64,000 nt of DNA, taken from positions 1-64,000 of the forward strand of contig CAYOPD010000003.1 in the NCBI GenBank assembly GCA_964405735.1. The letters are read 5' to 3'. A program made the position numbers and the translations under genes. Every line of letters starts with the position of its first letter. The first letter of the stretch is position 1. The notes below the pieces were generated by a model. It made no database searches. It was given only the letters and a program-made list of their open reading frames with translations, and was not told where the DNA came from. Below are positions 16,515 through 25,648 of the stretch, piece after piece. This DNA comes from JADJLQ01 sp964405735 (lineage in GTDB: Bacteria; Bacteroidota; Bacteroidia; Chitinophagales; Saprospiraceae).

Positions 16515-19500
16515 ATGAGCCAAACCAAAAACTGCACTTTTTCCATACTCCTGGGTATTTTATTTCTGGCCCAATTCAACCTATACGGAAAAGAACTGCC
16601 CATCGATTTTTTTAAAACAGACAAAGTGCAGGAAACCCGATGGAATGCCCTGCGCAACAATACCCGGGTCAGGGTCCTGGAATATAACAAGGACAGTTAT
16701 TCACAGCTCAGAGCCGGATCTTATGCTTCCCTGCAACTTCATTTGCCCACACCGGACGGAGAATTGAATTTATCCCTTACCAAAACCCATCTTTTTTCGG
16801 AGGGTTTTATTCTAAGCACGGACAAGGAAAAAAGCATTCCCTTTAGCCCCGGCTTTCATTATAGCGGTCAAATCGACGGACAACCAGGCTCTGTGGCTGC
16901 GGTAAGTTTTTTTGAAGACGACGTGGTTGCCATAATCCATTCAAACAGCGGCAATCAATATACCGTTGGGAAATCGCCTGCCCTTCGGAGGGGCAGCTTT
17001 GTTGTATATGACGCTTCCAAAACAAAGGCTCCTGCCATGTCCTGCCATTCGGAAGAATTGCCGGATTACCAGAAAACCCTCAGCTTGCTTAAAAAGCCCG
17101 GCCTGGAACAGCGAAACGCTGCTGGCTGTGTGAATATCTACCTGGAAGCCGGTAAAAGTGTTTTTGACGCCAATGGAGGGATCCAGGGAGCTACCAACTA
17201 TATAACGGGCTTGTTCAACATCGTATCGACTTTGTACACAAGAGAAAACCTTATGGTCATCTTATCCCAGGTTTTCATTTGGACCACTCAGGAGCCTTTC
17301 AGCAATTCGAGTTCCCTTTCATCATTGAATTCATTTGGAACTTACCGCAAAGACAATTTTAACGGGGATTTAGCCCAATTTATCCGGATTAAGCCTTCCG
17401 GGGGACTTGCCGGAATCGCCTGGTTAAACGCGTTATGCAAAAGCTATTCTGCCCTCACACAATCCGGACGGTTCAGTTATGCGGAACTGGAATCCACTTA
17501 TAATAATTTACCAACTTATTCCTGGTCCTCCCTGGTGGTGACCCACGAAATCGGCCACAATCTCGGTTCTCCGCATACCCACAGCTGTACCTGGCAAGGA
17601 GGCGCTCTTGACAATTGCGCCACCCCTGAAGGAACCTGTGCCCCCGGCCCCACCCCGGTCAATGGAGGCACCATCATGTCCTATTGCCATTTGACCAGCA
17701 GCGGCACCAATCTCAACAATGGCTTTGGCACTCAACCTGGGAACCTGATCAGAAACTATGTAAATGCAGCCAACTGCCTCGGCCAATGCAGTCCTGCAGA
17801 GGCTTGTGGTCCACCTCAAAACCTCGGTATATCCAATCTTACTTTTACCAGTGTGACTTTTAACTGGGTCGGTTCTGAAAGCGCAAATTCATATACGGTG
17901 CAATACCGTCCCATTTTGTCAAACACCTGGATTACGGCGACCAATGCTACCAGTTCAATTTCATATAACCTGGCCGGCCTTCAGAACGGTACCGGTTATG
18001 CATGGCAAGTGCGCTCCAATTGTACAAATGACAGTTCGGATTTTGTCGGCGCAACGTTCAACACCCCTGTCTTATCCTGCAACTCGATAGCCCCATCCAA
18101 TCTGACCAGCAGCAACAACACCAGTACCAGTACTACCGTGAGGTGGCTTGCTGTGTCCGGTGCGGCTTCGTATGAAGTTCAGTTTAAACAATCAAGCTCC
18201 GCCACGTGGAGTACAGCGATTTCGGCAACGACTTCCCTTTTCAGGACTCTAATCAACCTCACAAGCGGTGTTAGTTACGATTGGAGGGTGCGGGCAAATT
18301 GTTCCAGTGGACAGGGCCCATACAGCCAGGGAAGTTTTATCCCTGCAGCAGTGACTTGTCTGCCCCCGGCAGGCCTCAGCGCCTCGTCCATCACCACCAG
18401 TGGGGTTACCTTGTCATGGTCGTCCGCTGACCGTGCTTTTAATTACACCATTGAATACAAAACCGCTGCAACATCCACCTGGCTGGTGGGTGGAACGACA
18501 TCCGCCACTACCCTCAATCTCAGCGGTCTTTCTGGATCAACTACCTATAACTGGAGAGTAAAAACCAACTGTACCTCCGGGATCAGCGGATATGCAGAAT
18601 CTTCCTTTGTCACGGCCGGCTCCCAACAGGCCACCTGCAACCCACCATCCGCCTTATCCAGCACATCCATTACCCAAAGCGGCGCTACCCTCAGCTGGAA
18701 TCCGGTTGCCGGGGCCACCAGCTATACTCTCGATTATAAGGCTAAAACCGCGGCTTCCTGGATCACCATGCCAGTAAACATCACGGCGGCAACCATTGTC
18801 CTCAGCGGTTTGAGCACCTCGACCGCTTACGATTGGAGGGTTAAGACAAATTGTTCTAATGGAAGCAGCGCCTATGTGCAGGCCTCACTGACTACCCTGG
18901 CTGCGCCGGAATGTAACGCGCCTGCCGGACTTACCATTACAAATATCTCCCATAATTCCGCCACTTTCCAGTGGAGTCCGGTTTCCGGTGCGGTAAATTA
19001 TACGGTAGAATATAGGCAGGCCGGAGCGGTAAGCTGGAATGTAATCCAGAGTGCAGTGGCCGCTGCTTCAGTGACCTTCAATGGTTTCAGCCCATCAACC
19101 TCCTACGATTGGAGAGTAAGATCAAATTGTGCCGGTGGCTTACAGAGCGGATACAGCCAATCTTCCGTGACCACTTCCGCTCAGCCCGTGTGCGGAGCTC
19201 CTGCAGGGCTTTCCGTTTCCAATATTACCGTCAGCGGCGCCACGCTGAGCTGGTCGGCGGTATCAGGAGCCCTTCATTACAGCATTGAATACAAACCCTC
19301 CGGGTCATCCAATTGGATTAGCCTTGAAGGCGCTCTGGCCACCAATACTTATAACCTGAGTGGTTTAACCGCGTCTTCTTCCTATGACTGGAGAGTTAAG
19401 GCAAATTGCAGTTTTGGTTCCGGCAGTTATACCCAGTCCACAATCACCACTCCGGCCCTTGCTGTTTGCAATATGCCTGCCGGTTTAAATACTACAAACA

Positions 19501-20378
19501 TTTCATCGAATACGGCCACTTTAAATTGGTTGCCTGCGAGCGGAGCTACCGGTTATCTGGTGGAATACAAAACATCTTCCGCCGTAAACTGGACCACTGT
19601 AGCTACAATCACTGGTGTTTCCTTGCCCATTTCCGGTTTGTCTCCTTCCACCGCTTACCAGTGGAGGGTGAGGACAAATTGTGCTTTGGCCAACAGTGAG
19701 TATAGCCAATCCGGATTTACTACTGCGACCGCCTCAACTCCGGCTTGCCCTGCCCCCGAAGACAATGTCAGCAATGACAATCGTACAACAGCCCCGGTCA
19801 TCGCCTTGAATGCCACGATCTATGGAAAAATTTTCCCCGCACGGGAAAATGATTATTATAAATTTACAGTTCCTGCTACGGGTGTTTATACGGCCTCGCT
19901 TACCCAGTTGCCGGCTGATTATGATCTGAGAATACTCAACAGTACGGGAACCACCGTCGGCCTTTCACAAACAGGAGGGCTATCCAATGAAACCATCAAT
20001 GCAAACCTCATCACCGGAACCTATTATATACGGGTTTACGGATGGGGCACGGCCAGCAGTGACGCGGCCTGTTATTCCCTCGTCGTCAGGCCTTCCTCCG
20101 GTTCCACGGCAACGGGTCTTGAATCCAGCGCCGAACTGGCCACTGCCGTTTACCCAAATCCGGTTTCACATACACTCAATGTTGATATTTCAGGCTTGAA
20201 ATCAACAGCAGAAATAACCGTGCGGGATGTGAACGGCCGGAAAATGCATTCCTTCCTGACCCGGGACGGGTATAATCAAATGAATGTCTCCATGCTTGCG
20301 CCAGGATTCTACTTACTCCAGGTCGAAGATGAAGAAAGACGCAGGAATGTGGTAAAGTTCCTTAAGGCCCAATACTAA
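16515..20378 (+). CDS. Secreted reprolysin-like metalloprotease with seven FN3 repeats and a T9SS tail
   Basis: The 1287-residue protein reads: signal peptide (about 1-25), propeptide to about 200, a reprolysin-like zinc protease with HEIGHNLGSPH at residues 344-354 (His344, His348, His354, Glu345) and several Cys, then seven fibronectin type III repeats with a period near 92 residues from about 430 to 1075, each starting with Cys-x-x-Pro and ending YDWRVR-like. A pre-peptidase C-terminal (PPC) domain follows at about 1076-1200. The last 75 residues begin VYPNPVSHTLNVDISG and are a type A T9SS sorting domain, so the protein should cross the outer membrane by the Por system and be anchored or released. 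It probably degrades extracellular protein. Confidence 0.93.
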   Translation: MSQTKNCTFSILLGILFLAQFNLYGKELPIDFFKTDKVQETRWNALRNNTRVRVLEYNKDSYSQLRAGSYASLQLHLPTPDGELNLSLTKTHLFSEGFILSTDKEKSIPFSPGFHYSGQIDGQPGSVAAVSFFEDDVVAIIHSNSGNQYTVGKSPALRRGSFVVYDASKTKAPAMSCHSEELPDYQKTLSLLKKPGLEQRNAAGCVNIYLEAGKSVFDANGGIQGATNYITGLFNIVSTLYTRENLMVILSQVFIWTTQEPFSNSSSLSSLNSFGTYRKDNFNGDLAQFIRIKPSGGLAGIAWLNALCKSYSALTQSGRFSYAELESTYNNLPTYSWSSLVVTHEIGHNLGSPHTHSCTWQGGALDNCATPEGTCAPGPTPVNGGTIMSYCHLTSSGTNLNNGFGTQPGNLIRNYVNAANCLGQCSPAEACGPPQNLGISNLTFTSVTFNWVGSESANSYTVQYRPILSNTWITATNATSSISYNLAGLQNGTGYAWQVRSNCTNDSSDFVGATFNTPVLSCNSIAPSNLTSSNNTSTSTTVRWLAVSGAASYEVQFKQSSSATWSTAISATTSLFRTLINLTSGVSYDWRVRANCSSGQGPYSQGSFIPAAVTCLPPAGLSASSITTSGVTLSWSSADRAFNYTIEYKTAATSTWLVGGTTSATTLNLSGLSGSTTYNWRVKTNCTSGISGYAESSFVTAGSQQATCNPPSALSSTSITQSGATLSWNPVAGATSYTLDYKAKTAASWITMPVNITAATIVLSGLSTSTAYDWRVKTNCSNGSSAYVQASLTTLAAPECNAPAGLTITNISHNSATFQWSPVSGAVNYTVEYRQAGAVSWNVIQSAVAAASVTFNGFSPSTSYDWRVRSNCAGGLQSGYSQSSVTTSAQPVCGAPAGLSVSNITVSGATLSWSAVSGALHYSIEYKPSGSSNWISLEGALATNTYNLSGLTASSSYDWRVKANCSFGSGSYTQSTITTPALAVCNMPAGLNTTNISSNTATLNWLPASGATGYLVEYKTSSAVNWTTVATITGVSLPISGLSPSTAYQWRVRTNCALANSEYSQSGFTTATASTPACPAPEDNVSNDNRTTAPVIALNATIYGKIFPARENDYYKFTVPATGVYTASLTQLPADYDLRILNSTGTTVGLSQTGGLSNETINANLITGTYYIRVYGWGTASSDAACYSLVVRPSSGSTATGLESSAELATAVYPNPVSHTLNVDISGLKSTAEITVRDVNGRKMHSFLTRDGYNQMNVSMLAPGFYLLQVEDEERRRNVVKFLKAQY

Positions 20379-20416
20379 AGCTCAAGGCTGCCGGCCCGAT
20401 ACACCCCGCTGATTAG

Positions 20417-22045
20417 TCACTCGAACAATTCTTTCACTACTTTCCCGTTCGCCGCATCGGGCAAAGGAATTTTAAGTAAAAAACTGAGGGTGGAAGCAAT
20501 GTCCGTGATCTCGTATTTTTCATAGGTTTTTCCCGCGGGAATCTTCCATCCATACCACAGCAGCGGTACATGGGTATCATAGGTATAGGGACTTCCATGT
20601 GTGGTTCCGGTCCTGGAAATGCTTTCGAACCATCCCGGGCGGATCAATACATAAAAGTCCCCGCAAAGGGGGGCATAAAACCCTTTCTGGATCATGGGGT
20701 ACACCGGATTTCCACCGCTCAGAAAAGGGACATCATCCCGGTCAACGACATCCATTACTCCATCCCAGGCCCTGACGTACTTTTTAATGTCTGCCGCGAT
20801 GGCCTCCCGGTCCAGTTTACGCGAAAAGATGCGTTCTTCATTGAGATATATCTGTCCGTTGCTGAACCCATCGATGATATAAGGATCGTATTTTTTTTCC
20901 AGGACTTTTTTGAGGGAATCGATCATCTTCCAGCCCTGAAAATAATCAACGGGCAATTTTTTATCCTTCAAATATTGGGGATTTTGTGCCACGGCATGAT
21001 CGGCACTTAAAAAGACCACATATTGGCCTTTACCCACTTTCTGATCCAGAAACTGAAGCAGGTTTGCCAGTTCAAGGTCCAGCCGCAGATACATGTCTTC
21101 GATCTCCACAGATTGCAGGCCAAACAGGTGCCCCGCATAGTCCGTACTGGAGTAACTCATGGCCAGGAAATCGGTCACATCGTCCTGGCCCAGTTGCTCA
21201 GCTTCAAGAGCCGTTTTTGAAAATTCGGTGACCAGGGTATTCCCCACCGGGGTATTCAATAAAGTATAATAAGACATGCTTTCATCAAATGTAAAGGTCC
21301 TGGGAAAGACCGGTTTCGATTCCCTGTTCAATTTTCCTTCATAGGGATTATCGTCTTTCTCACTGTCCACATAAGATTCGATGGGCTTTAGCGTATTCCA
21401 GCCTTTACTGAAAAGTTGTTTGCCCAGGTTTTTCCCATTAAATGCATTCACCCAGTCAGGCAAGTCGCTCCTGTAAAAATTACTGGTCATGAATGTTCCG
21501 GTCTTGCCATCGTACCAATAGGCTCCGTCCGGGATATGCCCCGCAGGCATGATGGCGCCCCGGTCCTTGATGGAAACCCCGATGACTTTAGCCCGGTTGT
21601 AGGTGTAGAGTTTTAAAACATCGGTGATCGTATTGGCCAACAGGTTTTTGGGGGACATTTTACCCGCCGATTCGCTTCCTCCAACCGCCTTGGCACTGTC
21701 ATCCTGGGAGCAATACATTCCCTTCCGGCTGTTTCGGATATGCCACTCGTTGCCGATCACCCCGTGATAGGCAGGGGTGGTACCGGTATAAATCGAAGCG
21801 TGACCCGGGCCCGTGACCGTTGGAATATAATTATAGTGCGCATTTTCACAGGAAAAACCTTCTTTCAGCAACCTTTTGAATCCCCCGTCGCCGTATTGGT
21901 CCCAGTAACGGTAGAGGTAGTCGTGCCGCATCTGGTCCACCACGATGCCCACAACCAGCTTGGGCCGCTCCAGGGATTGTGCACCGGCAGACAACCCGCC
22001 AGTCAACAAAATGCAAAAAACAAACAATTTGAGGTTCATCGACAT
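20417..22045 (-). CDS. pafA: PafA-type alkaline phosphatase
   Basis: With the start MSMNLKLFVF (ATG at 22045; 22039 also possible) the protein has 542 residues, including a Sec signal peptide ending GAQ. VVGIVVDQMRHDYL supplies a metal-binding Asp, and YIPTVTGPGHASIYTG supplies the nucleophile Thr at about residue 78, the hallmark of PafA rather than Ser-type PhoA. LSADHAVAQNP and THGSPYTYDTHVPLLWYG hold the remaining metal ligands. PafA is a calcium- or zinc-dependent periplasmic phosphomonoesterase of broad substrate range that frees phosphate. It starts 57 bp after the stop codon of the ABC ATPase gene on the same strand, so it may belong to that transcript. Confidence 0.93.
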   Translation of the reverse strand: MSMNLKLFVFCILLTGGLSAGAQSLERPKLVVGIVVDQMRHDYLYRYWDQYGDGGFKRLLKEGFSCENAHYNYIPTVTGPGHASIYTGTTPAYHGVIGNEWHIRNSRKGMYCSQDDSAKAVGGSESAGKMSPKNLLANTITDVLKLYTYNRAKVIGVSIKDRGAIMPAGHIPDGAYWYDGKTGTFMTSNFYRSDLPDWVNAFNGKNLGKQLFSKGWNTLKPIESYVDSEKDDNPYEGKLNRESKPVFPRTFTFDESMSYYTLLNTPVGNTLVTEFSKTALEAEQLGQDDVTDFLAMSYSSTDYAGHLFGLQSVEIEDMYLRLDLELANLLQFLDQKVGKGQYVVFLSADHAVAQNPQYLKDKKLPVDYFQGWKMIDSLKKVLEKKYDPYIIDGFSNGQIYLNEERIFSRKLDREAIAADIKKYVRAWDGVMDVVDRDDVPFLSGGNPVYPMIQKGFYAPLCGDFYVLIRPGWFESISRTGTTHGSPYTYDTHVPLLWYGWKIPAGKTYEKYEITDIASTLSFLLKIPLPDAANGKVVKELFE

Positions 22046-22102
22046 GGATCCTTTTTTTTCAAAAATAGATAAAATCCCCAACTAAAAATCCGGGGTATGT
22101 TT

Positions 22103-22903
22103 TCATCCTGCCGCAATGCGCAACATGGTATCTTCCACTTCATAGACCAGTTCTGTATACCTGGGCAGGCGCCGTGTTTCGTGGTCTCTCATGAGAGGCA
22201 GATCGACATGGATCTTTTCCACGATGCGGGAAGGAGCGTATTTCATAAAATATATTTCATCACCGAGGTATACCGCTTCGCGGATATCGTGGGTGACAAA
22301 TATGACGGTTGAATGAAATTTATTCCAAAGGGAAAGCAACAGGTCCTGCATCTGAATGCGTGTTTTGATGTCCAGGGCACCGAAGGGCTCATCCATGAGT
22401 AAAATATCCGGGTTAGCCAACAGGCTTCGGGCGATGGCCACTCGTTGCAACTGGCCACCGGAAAGCGCTGGGTACTGTGCAAATTTGTCCGCATGCCCGG
22501 CCAGGCCAACCAACTCGATCATCTCCAGGGCCTTCAGGTTGCGCTCCTTTTCTTCCATCCCCTGGAAATCCAGGCCCATGGCCACATTCTCCTTTACTGT
22601 CATCCATGGAAAAGAGGAATAGGCCTGAAAGACCATGCCTACATGATCTGAATCCTGCCTTGGTCTGCCCCGGAGGTAAATTTCCCCCGCGGTAGGTTTC
22701 TGAAGGCCGGCAATATATCGCAGGAGCGTGGATTTGCCGCATCCCGACATACCAAGAATGATTACAAACTGGCCTTGTGCCGGCTTATCTTCAACCAGGA
22801 GATTAAGGTCTTTGATGATATAAGTATTGCCCCCGTCATAAGATTGGCTGATATTCCTGAGCTCGATCAGGTCGGGAAGTGAAGTAGCTGTGGGTTCAAC
22901 CAT
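22103..22903 (-). CDS. ABC transporter ATPase, NitT/TauT type
   Basis: The 266-residue protein contains Walker A GMSGCGKST, the Q loop MVFQAYSSFPWMTVKENVAM, the signature LSGGQLQRVAIARSL, Walker B ILLMDEPFGALD and the H-loop THDIREAVYLGD. SSFPW and DEPFGALDIKTR are typical of TauB/SsuB/NrtD ATPases, which drive import of nitrate, sulfonates, pyrimidine precursors or similar solutes. It is the last gene of a five-gene operon, separated by 3 bp from the permease. The substrate cannot be read from the ATPase. Confidence 0.92.
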   Translation of the reverse strand: MVEPTATSLPDLIELRNISQSYDGGNTYIIKDLNLLVEDKPAQGQFVIILGMSGCGKSTLLRYIAGLQKPTAGEIYLRGRPRQDSDHVGMVFQAYSSFPWMTVKENVAMGLDFQGMEEKERNLKALEMIELVGLAGHADKFAQYPALSGGQLQRVAIARSLLANPDILLMDEPFGALDIKTRIQMQDLLLSLWNKFHSTVIFVTHDIREAVYLGDEIYFMKYAPSRIVEKIHVDLPLMRDHETRRLPRYTELVYEVEDTMLRIAAG

Positions 22904-22906
22904 AAA

Positions 22907-24004
22907 TCAATGGACTGCTTTATTAATTTTAATGAAACCCCAGAGTATAAATACAGTACCGGCAGCGGCCAGGACCCAGGCAACGTATGCCAAAACACCC
23001 AGGGCGGGGGAAAATCCGCTTATGATCCCTGCGACAATGGCCGCAATCCAGGCAAATACGCCAATCTTGCCATCCTGCAGCCCATCCACCTTGTTTTTGT
23101 AATATTTGAAGGGATTGATGATGCGGTCAATGGCTTTAAACAACTGGTCCTGAAACAAACCAATCAGAATGATGACGATGAGGACGGCAAATACACGGTC
23201 CGTCTGGCCCAGGCGGGCTTTGGTATAAATCAGGGCGCCGATACCCGATTCCCGGTTGAGCAGTTCGGCAATGATGATGTAGGTCCAGGAAATGGCAGTA
23301 AGCACCCGGATATCGTCGATCAGGTTGCTGAGCGCTGCAGGAAAAAATACTTTTTTAATCTGTTGCCAGGGGCTGGCTCCCATGGTAAAGGAGGTCTGGA
23401 CCATGGTATCGTCCACCTCGCTGATGCGTTGCATCACCACCGGAATGAGATAAACCAGGATGCCCACCGCAAGGAAGGCAATCTTCATCGGATCGCCCAG
23501 GCCAAACCAGATGATAAAGAGCCCGGTCAATGCAGAGAGGGGCAGAAATCGCAAGGCGTCGACCTGCTTCGAAAAAAGGTCGCGGAAAAGCGGAAACAGG
23601 GACAATAACATGCCTATGGGTATGGAGATCAGGATTGCCCAGAAATAACCCTGGAGATTGAGCCAAAAAGAATGAAGGGTATTGCTCACTAGTTTGTCCT
23701 GGGCAATCAGGGGTTTAAAGGACCATAGGGTTTTATCCGGCCTGGGCAAAAGAGGATAGACCTTTTCAAATCGGGTCCCTGCAGGCGTTTCAGCATTCTC
23801 CTCATTCCAGAGTTTCACTTTTTGGTCCCCGCCCAATGTATCAAAAAGGGCTACTTCATCCTGGCCTTCCAGGACTGGTTTTTTTTTGGAAAACAGTTCA
23901 GCCAGTATCCACCACAGCGCGATGGTAATGAGAAAACCAATTGCAGAGATCAGCAGTCCGGAGGTACCGGTATTCGTACCCCGGAGCTTGAACCAGTTGT
24001 TCAT
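22907..24004 (-). CDS. Enlarged ABC permease, NitT/TauT type
   Basis: The 365-residue protein contains a TauC/SsuC-like core with the EAA loop MGASPWQQIKKVFFPAALSN. It is about 100 residues longer than usual: an N-terminal membrane helix is followed by a roughly 90-residue, mostly hydrophilic segment (SKKKPVLEGQDEVAL onward) likely outside the cytoplasm, and the C-terminus bears two extra helices (IGVFAWIAAIVAGIISGF and LAYVAWVLAAAGTVFILWGF). The extra periplasmic part could contact the OmpA-fused binding protein encoded 5 bp upstream (inference). The gene lies between the binding protein and the ATPase, the standard importer order. Confidence 0.9.
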   Translation of the reverse strand: MNNWFKLRGTNTGTSGLLISAIGFLITIALWWILAELFSKKKPVLEGQDEVALFDTLGGDQKVKLWNEENAETPAGTRFEKVYPLLPRPDKTLWSFKPLIAQDKLVSNTLHSFWLNLQGYFWAILISIPIGMLLSLFPLFRDLFSKQVDALRFLPLSALTGLFIIWFGLGDPMKIAFLAVGILVYLIPVVMQRISEVDDTMVQTSFTMGASPWQQIKKVFFPAALSNLIDDIRVLTAISWTYIIIAELLNRESGIGALIYTKARLGQTDRVFAVLIVIILIGLFQDQLFKAIDRIINPFKYYKNKVDGLQDGKIGVFAWIAAIVAGIISGFSPALGVLAYVAWVLAAAGTVFILWGFIKINKAVH

Positions 24005-24009
24005 GAATT

Positions 24010-25584
24010 TTATTCGCTGATTAATTGAAAATCAGTCCGGCGGTTTTTTGCTTTGCCCTCTTCCGTATCGTTTGGAGCTACCGGTTTATCCGGCCCGTTT
24101 CCTACGACAATAAAACGGTTACGGTTCATTCCGTGTACGGTTACCAGATAATCCACTACCGCCTGCGCCCTTTTCCTGGAGAGAGATTGGTTTAAGGCCA
24201 CAGAACCTACATTATCGGTATTGCCTTCCACCCGTATCCTGCTGTTGGCAAACGCTTTGGCGATTTCCACCATTTCTTTGTCCACAATAAACTTGGCATT
24301 TTCATCCAGGGCGGATTCACCACTCCGGAAGGTGATGGACACCATTTTTGTAGCGATGGCTTCTTTTTCTTTCCCAGCCTCTTCGGTGACTTTGGTAAAG
24401 ACCTTCTGACCTTCTCCGGCATGTTCCGGGCCGGACAGAGTGGTATTTCGGATGGCCACGGGATCACTGATAAGCCTCCAGTTGGGGATTCGGCCTTCTG
24501 CATAACCAAGGGCTTTATACGAAGTGGTCATGCGGGTATACAATTGTTCACCGGTGACGCCCTTATAATCCGGATTCAGCCCAAAAAAATTCTGGTTGTC
24601 TCCATGGGTAGCCAAACGTACATTGTTAATGGCCGCATACGCGTCGTCTTCGGTAAATCCACTGAAATTTTCTGCCAGGATCTTGGCCGCCTTTCTTTTG
24701 TTATCATCGTTTGAATTGATTTCGGCGGCTCCTTTCATCCATCCTTCGTATAGTTTTTGCATTTTATCCCGGTTTTGTTCCACCCAGGCCCTTTTGGCAA
24801 TAAAGGCATCGGCAATGATGTTGGAAGCGGATTTGGTGCTTTGCAGGATCTTGGAACCGGCCACGGCCTGCAGACAGGCCTGGTCGTCGGGGCTCCAGAC
24901 CACCGCTGCATCCACCTGCTGGCTTTTGAATACCTGTGCGGCGTCAATGGCAGAGGCCTGTTTGACGATCTGGACATCTGAAGCCTTGAGATTGGCCGCT
25001 TCGAGCATCCAGATCAGGAAGGAGTGCGATGGCGTCATTTCAGCAACCGCAATTTTTTTCCCTTTCAAATCATTCACTGAGTTGATCCCCCTGCGGGCAA
25101 CGAGCGCATCCCCACCCCTGGACCAGTCGGCCTGAAAGACCACTACAGGATCAAAATCCGAAAGCCCGGCGATTTCCGTAGGCAAGGCATCGACGGTGCA
25201 CCACAACAGGTTGACTTCATCGTTTTTCCATGCTTCCCGGGAGACAGGAACATCGTCCAGGATCTTAAATTCCACCGGAAACCCGTAATCCTGCACAAAC
25301 CTGGATCGTGAATTGGCTTTAAAGCCTTCATTAAAATATTGTCCTCCGGCATATCCACCCCAGGTAACCACACCGACTTTGACCGCGTCCTTGAAGGCCC
25401 CGGATGGGGCTGATGCAGTACCACCCGAAGTCGAGGTCTGACCGGGTTCATTTTGTACGGCCTGGTCCTTGAGTTTGGCGCCGACCCCGGTTTTATTAAG
25501 CAGGTAATAACCGGCAAAAGCAATCAGGCCAAGAATGAGGAGGGTAATTAAAAACCGGGAAAATCCGGTAAGACGTGTTGCCAT
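24010..25584 (-). CDS. Solute-binding protein fused to an OmpA peptidoglycan-binding domain
   Basis: The 524-residue protein has three parts: a membrane anchor at about residues 10-29 with a short linker; a type 2 periplasmic binding fold of the NMT1/TauA/SsuA kind at about 65-385 (VGVVTWGGYAGGQYFNEGF, GKKIAVAEMTPSHSFLIWML, VDAAVVWSPDD); and an OmpA C-terminal domain at about 411-524 with SITFRSGESALDE, VEGNTDNVG, NQSLSRKRAQAVVDYL and NRRTDF. The Asp in the TDNVG region and Arg in NRRTDF are the residues that hold meso-DAP in OmpA domains. Binding proteins are normally free or lipid-anchored; a wall-binding one is unusual. It sits 5 bp before the permease. Confidence 0.92.
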   Translation of the reverse strand: MATRLTGFSRFLITLLILGLIAFAGYYLLNKTGVGAKLKDQAVQNEPGQTSTSGGTASAPSGAFKDAVKVGVVTWGGYAGGQYFNEGFKANSRSRFVQDYGFPVEFKILDDVPVSREAWKNDEVNLLWCTVDALPTEIAGLSDFDPVVVFQADWSRGGDALVARRGINSVNDLKGKKIAVAEMTPSHSFLIWMLEAANLKASDVQIVKQASAIDAAQVFKSQQVDAAVVWSPDDQACLQAVAGSKILQSTKSASNIIADAFIAKRAWVEQNRDKMQKLYEGWMKGAAEINSNDDNKRKAAKILAENFSGFTEDDAYAAINNVRLATHGDNQNFFGLNPDYKGVTGEQLYTRMTTSYKALGYAEGRIPNWRLISDPVAIRNTTLSGPEHAGEGQKVFTKVTEEAGKEKEAIATKMVSITFRSGESALDENAKFIVDKEMVEIAKAFANSRIRVEGNTDNVGSVALNQSLSRKRAQAVVDYLVTVHGMNRNRFIVVGNGPDKPVAPNDTEEGKAKNRRTDFQLISE

Positions 25585-25648
25585 GAGTTGTGAAGGATTT
25601 ATTTAGAATTCGAAATTACAACAAATCGAAGACTCAATAAATTCCAGC

